Below, one piece after another: positions 57,177-64,000 of a stretch of DNA of 64,000 nt (positions are counted from its first letter, which is position 1; every line of letters starts with the position of its first letter). This DNA comes from Armigeres subalbatus (lineage: Eukaryota; Arthropoda; Insecta; Diptera; Culicidae): contig NC_085141.1 of the NCBI RefSeq assembly GCF_024139115.2, forward strand, positions 65,113,675-65,177,674, read 5' to 3'. The translations under genes and the position numbers were made by a program. The notes beneath the pieces are model-generated. The model saw only the letters and a program-made list of their open reading frames with translations. It had not been told where the DNA came from and did not search any database.

Positions 57177-58035
57177 GAGTGATTCAAATTTTGACTTTTT
57201 CGCTCCTCTATGCTTGAACGATGACATTTGATGTTTTATTAACCCTCCTAAATTTTTAGCTAATTTGGATGTAACTAGACTGAGCACGCGCAGTTTTAAA
57301 TTTGTATGGAAATCACTATAGGAATTGCCACATAAGTGAAAAACTGTTCCGTGTTGCGACCCATTAACTATTCAAATGTAATCGACACGATGTTTTCATA
57401 GAATACTTCCTAAGCGAGAGGCCAGTTGTCGTTGCGAAGCGATCTGACTTTTGTAAGCAAAGTTATCAATGAATCAAATATGCTCATTATTGATATTGGT
57501 GTTATTCTTTTACGTGTTAGATTGAATTTCCCACGATTTAGTAGGGGAACAGACGGCTTTGGCAGGTTTTGTTCTATTATTGGCAGGGGGGTTTTTATCG
57601 ACCGAATTTCATGAAATTTGGCCACAATATTCTTTGATATGCAAAGAATGTTTGGGCCAAATTTGAGCATAATCAGTCATAAAAAACCCCCCTGCCAATA
57701 ATAGAGCAAAACCTGCCAAAGCCGTCATTACCCCTATTTCTCTAATAACTAATCTTGCAAGCATAGAATCGTTTCGCAACAAAGACGATCAGTTTCATTG
57801 CAAATTTTTTCTATATTGGCAACGTATTTATATATTTTTAGAGCCTAATGAGCAACGATGCGGAACGGTTTACCACAAAAGTGACTGTTTTCATAGTAAT
57901 TTTCATACAAACTTGAAACTCTGCGTGCTCAGTCTAGTTACATCCAAATTAGCTGAAAATTTAGGAGGATTTATAAAACATCAAATGTCATCGTTTAAGC
58001 ATAGAGGAGCGAAAAAGTCAAAATTTGAATCACTC
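57177..58035. mobile_element. Long-TIR element with TA duplication, containing a nested MITE
   Basis: The ~125-bp TIRs ('gagtgattcaaattttgac', 'gctcctctatgcttgaacga', 'ggatgtaactagactgagca') are mirrored at 57900-58035. TA flanks both ends (57175-57176 and 58036-58037). A MITE at 57544-57734 is nested inside. Confidence 0.85.
57544..57734. mobile_element. 191-bp MITE, TA duplication (copy 2)
   Basis: The same family as 11695-11874, with the same 'gacggctttggcaggttttg' TIRs, TA on both sides, and the internal sequence inverted. Nested in the 57177-58035 element. Confidence 0.9.
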
Positions 58036-58037
58036 TA

Positions 58038-58357
58038 ATAGAGAAGCTATCAAAATTGGAAAAAAATTTCATTTGTTTCTCAAATATGAATCAGTTTATG
58101 CATTGAAAAGGCTAAATACATTAACGGAACCCGTTATTTTGTTTTCAAAAATTCTTGACAGGTACCAGGTACTCAGAAATGATTCTAATAAACCACAGGC
58201 GGAGAAAGATATTTTCGATATTTCTTGAAAATCATTGTTGTTTGTGGTACATTCGATTTTTTTTGTCATTATATATTTACATTTTTATTCACTCATTTAC
58301 ATTTTTCGAACAAATAAAATATTTATTTTTCAGTTGTTGATTTCTAGGTATTCCCTT
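58038..58357. other. Unannotated spacer
   Basis: AT-rich, nothing supported. Confidence 0.4.
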
Positions 58358-58559
58358 CCCAAGCAACCAGAAGTTCAGATTTTACTTAAATTTACTTTTA
58401 ACCGAACTAATTGGTTCACTATGGTTCATATCAAGTTCCAAGCATCCTTAACGGAACTTTAAAGTTCACTTTTACGCTCCCACCATACAGAAAATTACTT
58501 AAAATGAGAGCTGATTAAGCCAAAATGGCCTTTGTTATCCGAACTTCTGGTTACTTGGG
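58358..58559. mobile_element. 202-bp MITE
   Basis: 'cccaagcaaccagaagttc' is mirrored by 'gaacttctggttacttggg' at the right end. Interior AT-rich, no target duplication evident. Confidence 0.8.
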
Positions 58560-61470
58560 TTGTCATACAAATTCTGTGATTTGGCCATAAATCTAAATCA
58601 GAATGACTTACTGGCCGAACAAATGAAAAAAGGGGTGCAAAAAATATAGTTGCAGTTCTTAGATGCATTGGATTCAACTTTACTCTTAACAAGTGGATGT
58701 CTGTCCAAATCAAATCGAAGAAACACGAAATATAGTTCTGATGAAGGAAAATTTGCACGATGAGAAATTGTATCATGACAAATCTCTTATAAACATTTTG
58801 ATCATAACTACAACGGACTAACTATAACCGAAAATTATTTTACTTCCTGCTCCTCAGGACGGGTGAACGATATTATTATGTAACGATTCTCACTTGAAGA
58901 TAAAAATACGTTATTGCTTACAGTCAACGTGCCCGTATCCCATCCATCACTCAATCAAATCCGACCACGATATAAAATGCACAAAATGCATTTCCGTCAC
59001 GTTTTTCCTATCCATTTGGATATCAGCTCTTGCAGAGTGAGTGAATTGCCTTGAACCCTACTACTAGTGGCATCCACGCATAATTGGACGACGACAACAA
59101 ACCCACCACACAGGAACACATCTTTGCACACCAACGAGACGAAGATCACGGTGGAACGGGACGACCTACCTTCAGGACAACCAATTTGCCATCACGAGCT
59201 GCGTTGAAAACGTTCTCTTTGTTATCCATCGCTATCGCCAGCATCGCCATCTGCGCTGTATTCTATGTTGTACAACTCACACTAGGAAATGCTTCCTCTG
59301 GATAGTAATATAACTAACAACACACACTATCGGTGGCAAACACTCAACACTGAACCTCGGGGATTTTTCTTCTTTGCGCTGAACTACGTCGGATCCAAAT
59401 TTGATTCTAGATCTTTCTCTTTCGCACTTTCAACTCTTGCACCGTATACACGGGATCGCTTCTTAGATTTCCGTCACCTCGGTGTTTTATTTTTAGCTCT
59501 TTTCTTCGATCGCACTCCTCTGATTCCTCAATTCTATTGTTCGCCTCCAATCACGATTTTCTCCTGATTTCTTCGGTTCGGGTCACTTGTATTGCCAATA
59601 ATTTGAACCTTATTTCCTTTTCTTTTTTACGTGTTACATTATACCTCTTTTATGACATTCTTCCACGGTTCTCAGCGACTGAGGCAGATTGCAGCGCCTT
59701 TTCTGTCCGTTCTAAAGCGGTCAAAAGTAGTATCAGGAACAAAACTAATCTCACCAATTCCAAATCGCGTAGCCCGTATATTAACCATACATATACAAAA
59801 TCGAACAGATGGTTTCTACTGGGTGGCCACTGCACTGTGTATCCTCACTGAATCCACTCAAAACTTTCAGCCTCAATATTCGGGTCAAGTTCTTTCAACA
59901 AAGTTCGCGTACCGTACCGGAAGTGCACCAAAAAATCACTCTCTAACTTCGAACCGAGAGTAACTATTTGAACGTGTAAATTCTTCCGAAACTTTTCGAC
60001 CTGCACTTCGCACGAAAATAAACCCCCAGGGCTTCCTTCAAATCACCCAATGCGATCCAGGAACGACTAATTCTCGTTTCAGAACAAAAAAATCCATAGA
60101 TTTTTTCCAACGCTGATGCAGAAACTTTTGTTCTTGGGTAATTCTGGTTCAACAAAGAATCGCGCTTGGTCTATTATTGGTCACATAAAATGACTGACAC
60201 TCTTGAACTCTTGGGCAAAGAAAGCGAAACCCTTCGGGGGAGGGACAACTTTGTTTTGGTTTTCTCACTGCGAACCCAACGAAAGCGAGCGAGCAACTGA
60301 GCGTACCAGCTGGTAACGGATAGCCAACAAGCCCCTTGAGTCAGATCTTAGGCCCACAGTCGAAACAAGGCGGTACCGCACCACCACATATAGATAGAAG
60401 GCACATGAAACAGCGTCGAATGGTACACCGCTAAGCTCGATTGTTGCTAACGGCTCGTTGTTGCTGCCAATGTAGCAGTGTGAGCAAAATTGATTTGTGT
60501 AAGAATAACGACATCCGTTGAAACTCATAGACAACCATTTGAAAGGAAAGCAGAAATTCACAAATAGAACAGCCATAGAAATAATCATCAGTTGAATGGT
60601 ACTTAGTTGCGACTTGATGAATATATAGCTGTAATCAAAATTAATTAGGCCCTTTTAAAATTGAGTTCGACTGACGTTACGAGAAGATCGAACAGAGTCA
60701 TCCCATCGATTAAGAAGCTTGTTTAGTGAAAAAAAATCTATGGATTACAACCGAAAATATAAGTATTCAGCGCATTACAAAGGTACCCATCTTTATAATA
60801 TGATATCTTCAAAAGATTTAACGAATTCGATTCGTGTGGTAGCGGCGAGCAAAAAAAGCATTGGAAACGCGCATGTTTGCTTCGCAAATTTGTTTCATAA
60901 CAAAAGCAAAATGTCTCCCGTTGAACGGAACGTTTGCCGTATATGGTGAGAGCGGTATCATCATAAAATCACCACTACTTACATGAATTAGTGTAAGACG
61001 CAACGTTTAACGGAAGTCGTCAAGCGGAATAACGCAGAACACAACACACACGGATAACGTATAAGCGAAATCTTTTCTTCAAATGAGTGATAAACGATAA
61101 GCTGTGGTGATGCTAGGCGATCCGAGATGGCGCTGGTAGTAATAGAGGAAGTCACATTTTTTAATTTACTTTGTATTACTTGCATCAGTTTTTAAATCAC
61201 GGGTCGTGATGTGTATAATGCCTGAACAGTGTTTACACTGCACTGGCGCGTTCTTTTTATTATCAGTTCTATCGAAATTACTTTTAGAATGATTCATAAC
61301 CTTTTCAGAAGTCCTGCTGTATTTCAAGAGATCTTCCGTTGCCCGTTTTGCCCGATGCTCCTCAGTTGAAATATCTTCCTACACACAAGGTTTTATTATT
61401 GTCAGATTTTCTGGATATGATACACAGCGCGGCGTTTGTAGTGTTCCCAAATGGGTACTTGCACAAAACT
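58560..61470. other. Largely unique region, possible regulatory or 5' UTR DNA
   Basis: Few repeats. A frame at 59084-59305 (73 codons) ends with a hydrophobic segment (SLLSIAIASIAICAVFYVV), but it begins at TTG right after an in-frame stop and has no ATG. On the minus strand an initiator-like TCAGTT lies at about 60297-60302, upstream of a donor-like 'attggtgagatt' (about 59750-59761). No coding exon can be assembled. Confidence 0.3.
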
Positions 61471-61471
61471 T

Positions 61472-61606
61472 CACGTGGCGAATGACTGTCGAAAGGTACG
61501 GCCGCGCCAAACGATACACCGCAATGCTATTCACCCATAAGAATCAAGTAAACGGGGTGCAGAAAGCGCGGCGGTACCTTTCATGAAGGGTTCGCCGCGT
61601 GCAATT
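61472..61606. repeat. Imperfect inverted repeat
   Basis: 'ggcgaatgactgtcgaaagg' plus 'tacggccgcgc' pairs with 'gcgcggcggtacctttc' plus 'atgaagggttcgcc'. A ~135-bp hairpin, GC-rich at the arms. Confidence 0.6.
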
Positions 61607-61624
61607 TTGAGAAAATCAGGCAAT

Positions 61625-61790
61625 ACGCGGTTGGAATTCATTAATTTCTCGGTTAACCTGAGCTTTCACAGCTTTCACAGCTTTTTGATTTTTTGTGATT
61701 TTTTTCGTGGGGTTAACTCATAGCTTCATTGACGCTGAAGGTCGAGGTGAATCGACCAAAACCAAACCGTGTAAAAAACCTGGGTGTATA
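61625..61790 (+). mobile_element. MITE fragment (right end), partner of 33948-34101
   Basis: Shares 'ttcgtggggttaactcat' and 'gaaggtc' with 33948-34101 and ends 'aaaccgtgtaaaaaacctgg', the complement of that copy's left end. Its own left terminus is degraded. Confidence 0.65.
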
Positions 61791-62640
61791 TGTTTTAAGA
61801 GGATAATTAAAACCAATTCAACACATCACACATGATTTAATTACATCTCTATTTTTAGGACAACATTGTATTCAGGGTACATCTAGGATTTAAAAAACAT
61901 ATGACATACATCCAAGAATTCTGATCTTCAAATATCTTGAGAAGCTTCCAGGAGTGATTACAGATTTTAGAAAATCTTAAAAAATCTTGTATGGTTTCAA
62001 GCAATTATCAAGAACTTCTTTTTAATTTCAGGAATCCTTAGAATCCTATATGTATCGCTGCGGACTACCAGGAATACGTGAATCTAGTCAGTGATAGAAG
62101 TTCGTTCGGACGCTTTTGCTTTTGTTCGTTTATTTCCGAGTGATTTTCTTTTACGTTACGACTTGGAGGAAAGCCACTACACGACCCTAAGCCTGGATTC
62201 TCTCACTCGGATGAGTCGGTTCGGAGTTCATACACCACAAGCATGAACGACCACATCTCACAGCTTGTCGTCTACCAGGAGCTCACCTTGGTTCACTATC
62301 CGTTGGTTATGGAAATAGATTTATCGAATAATCGGTATCAGCAATCTCAACGAAACTATATCATCAAGTCCGAGCACACCTTGGGAAATCGACGAGCAGC
62401 TCCACGCCATGCAAGAGGCGCTTTCGCAGTCCCGTGAACAACACGTATCAGCACGTTGCAACGGCTCGTCAGGTTAGCAACACCCTAACTATTGATACAC
62501 TCGATAAAGAATTGACTCGTCTGCGAAATGTCTCAGGCAGTAGGCAGTACCAATGTACAGGGCTACCTGCTCTTAAGAAACGTTGCAGCCGAAGGAATTA
62601 TCAAAATTAACAAAACGAGAATGATTGGTGGACCTCACAA
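61791..62640. other. Unannotated; one open coding-like scrap
   Basis: 62385-62460 reads EIDEQLHAMQEALSQSREQH in one + frame. It is helical and glutamine-rich and could be a scrap of a retroelement gag or host coiled coil, but stops flank it. Nothing else supported. Confidence 0.3.
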
Positions 62641-62980
62641 TAAGTGATTTCTCAAAAATAAAAGCAACACTCTCCCAGATAGCTACACACTCAGTTTTTA
62701 TCACTGCAGCTCGGGAAAATCCACACCGCTGTCTACTCAGCAAAATACGAGGTAAAACAAAGAACTTTTTATTATTATCTTCATTTAGGAGATTTTCAGC
62801 CCTAGGCCCTCTCCGAAATAAAGAACTGATATTCCGGCAAAAATGACGATTATTAGCTGATTTTCAACAAATTATTTGCTGTCGCTGGAACGAAACGTTA
62901 CTTTTACAGAAATTTCGACAAAAAATATGTTTGCTGAGAACTCGGCTGTGCTAATTTCGGTAGATTTGATAAAATTTGAT

Positions 62981-63249
62981 TATGTCAAGCTCTATCTGGT
63001 AAAAGGGCGAATGTCGCAAGAGAGAATTCTCTTCGTCGACTTCCCCTCATTTGAATAAAAGTGACAAGCAGAGGATTTCTTTGCAGTTTATCACCTCAAA
63101 ATGCAAGTTCGCATTGTTTTCTATAGTTCTGAGGTGATAAACCACAAAGAAAACAGCTGCTTGTCAATTTTATTTAAAAGAGGGGAAGTCGACGAAGAGA
63201 ATCTTCTCTTGCGACATTCGCCCTTATTCCAGATAGAGCTTGATGTAAG
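62981..63249. repeat. Palindromic fold-back element
   Basis: The left arm ('gtcaagctctatctgg', 'gggcgaatgtcgcaagag', 'cgtcgacttcccct') is mirrored at 63160-63249. An inner pair 'tttatcacctcaaaatgc'/'ctgaggtgataaac' brackets the loop at about 63090-63140. Nearly perfect over ~115 bp per arm. Confidence 0.9.
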
Positions 63250-63309
63250 CCATTCTGGAGATTAAGGCTCAAATTACCGTCACACTACAAATCTCACCAA
63301 AAATACGAA

Positions 63310-63572
63310 TGGGTAATCTATATACATAAAAATGAATTTCTGTCTGTCTGAACCTTATAGACTCCTAAACTACTGAACCGATCGGCGTGAAAATTTGTGT
63401 GCAGAGGTTTTTGGGGCCGGGGAAGGTTCTTAGGATGGTTCGAGACCCCTCCCTCCTTTGGAAAGGGGGGCTCCCATACAAATGAAACAGAAATTTCTGC
63501 ATAACTTGAAAACTAAACAGAGAATAAATCAATTTTAGGCGAAACGAAGTGCGTCGGGTCTGCTAGTATTCC
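63310..63572 (+). repeat. Helitron-like dispersed repeat end (plus orientation)
   Basis: Runs from 'tatatacataaaaatgaatt' to 'gggtctgctagta'. Contains 'ctactgaaccgatcggcg' and 'gaaacgaagtgcg'. The CTAGT terminus and lack of target duplication are in keeping with Helitrons. It is the inverted partner of 20-305. Confidence 0.5.
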
Positions 63573-63618
63573 ATATATTCGCAGGTTCACTAATTTCAGG
63601 AAATTACTAGCATTCGTA

Positions 63619-63744
63619 AATTTCTTATACGGATCCGCAAATCTGCCGAGAGCTGCGAGGAGAGCTGGCATCGTGAGCCCGTAGGATGAAAAAGTGCTTC
63701 CCGCCTCAGCCACTAGGCTGCATGTTATCAAACCGAAAGCCATC
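63619..63744 (-). CDS. Candidate exon, unrecognised protein, truncated by repeat
   Basis: On the minus strand, a pyrimidine-rich 'acttctctacaacag' precedes ATGGC at 63743. The frame reads MAFGLITCSLVAEAGSTFSS... through LLAALGRFADPYKKFTNA, and runs on into the Helitron-like repeat. A GTAATT donor-like word follows at about 63618. Composition is protein-like and hydrophobic, but I recognise no family. It may be a real exon with an acceptor at its 5' side, or a chance frame. Confidence 0.2.
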
Positions 63745-64000
63745 TGTTGTAGAGAAGTGTAATCTTGACAAAGTTTTATACCAAGTATAAAACGGTCATG
63801 AAGTAGCCAAAGAGAATTATTGAGGTTATCACAAAAGCCATTGAGCTATTTATCGTCAGATTTTTTGTTTTCATAAAAAGGAATGTCGCCATGTTGAAAT
63901 AATGATCAACGTTATAGCCGTGATTGAAAAAATACATCAATTACGATCAAATTGATTATTCATTAGTGGAATTAAATTATTTCAGAGGTTTTCTGAAAGA
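63745..64000. other. Unannotated terminal spacer
   Basis: AT-rich. 'attagtggaattaaatt' near 63964 echoes the word shared by the palindromes at 10.6 and 32.5 kb. Confidence 0.35.

Noticed and set aside
59084..59305. Small membrane protein
   Set aside because: The hydrophobic C-terminus is suggestive, but the frame opens with TTG immediately after an in-frame TAA and no acceptor gives an upstream coding exon in phase.
1..64000. Endogenous viral element or piRNA-cluster signature
   Set aside because: No flavivirus-, rhabdovirus- or other virus-like peptide was recognised in the frames. A piRNA-cluster role cannot be judged without small-RNA data.

Overview
The window reads as intergenic, transposon-dense DNA from a culicine mosquito, most likely Aedes. 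Three things support this. A tRNA-derived SINE at 22629-22914 closely resembles the Aedes Feilai family. LINE, hAT, Penelope-like and TA/TTA-target-site MITE fragments are very dense. The AT-rich background is littered with degenerate GGAATTCC-type minisatellites. I find no complete host protein-coding gene. Almost every long open frame lies in tandem repeats or retrotransposon debris, and only two weak candidate host exons remain (37448-37731 on +, 63619-63744 on -).

Layout. 1-12.7 kb: a Helitron-like repeat end, a 1.3-kb TA-flanked inverted-repeat element, fold-back elements, a composite repeat with 52-bp and ~145-bp tandem units, a LINE scrap with a 13-bp target-site duplication (TSD), a GGAATTCC-type tract, a palindrome and a 180-bp MITE. 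12.7-19.3 kb: about 6 kb of a 23-bp hairpin-forming minisatellite, lying wholly inside a hAT-like element with matching terminal inverted repeats (TIRs) and a perfect 8-bp TSD. 19.5-22.2 kb: a Tourist-like MITE, another degenerate tract and a Penelope-like tail. 22.2-26.6 kb: a nested stack. A minus-strand LINE is split by a hAT remnant, which is itself split by a SINE carrying nine 99-bp monomers and flanked by 32-bp direct repeats. A Feilai-like SINE sits in the 3' half of the same LINE. 26.6-33.9 kb: a LINE scrap, a quieter unique region, two TIR elements, a Penelope-like remnant and a long palindrome. 34.1-47.9 kb: three more TIR-bounded elements, two of them filled with degenerate tandem repeats, plus low-complexity tracts. 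47.9-64 kb: mostly unique AT-rich DNA with an RTE-like LINE (13-bp TSD), LINE fragments, a retroposon with a 25-bp TSD, several MITEs, a palindrome, and a second Helitron-like end inverted relative to the first.

The strongest observations are these: (1) the hAT-bounded minisatellite, whose units are hairpins with length changes concentrated in the loop, and whose minus strand stays open in all three frames with the same 23-residue peptide; (2) the SINE-plus-99-bp-monomer unit enclosed by one 32-bp duplication; (3) the recurrent presence of degenerate GGAATTCC-type arrays inside unrelated TIR elements. All identifications come from reading the sequence. Family names are inferences and no database was searched.
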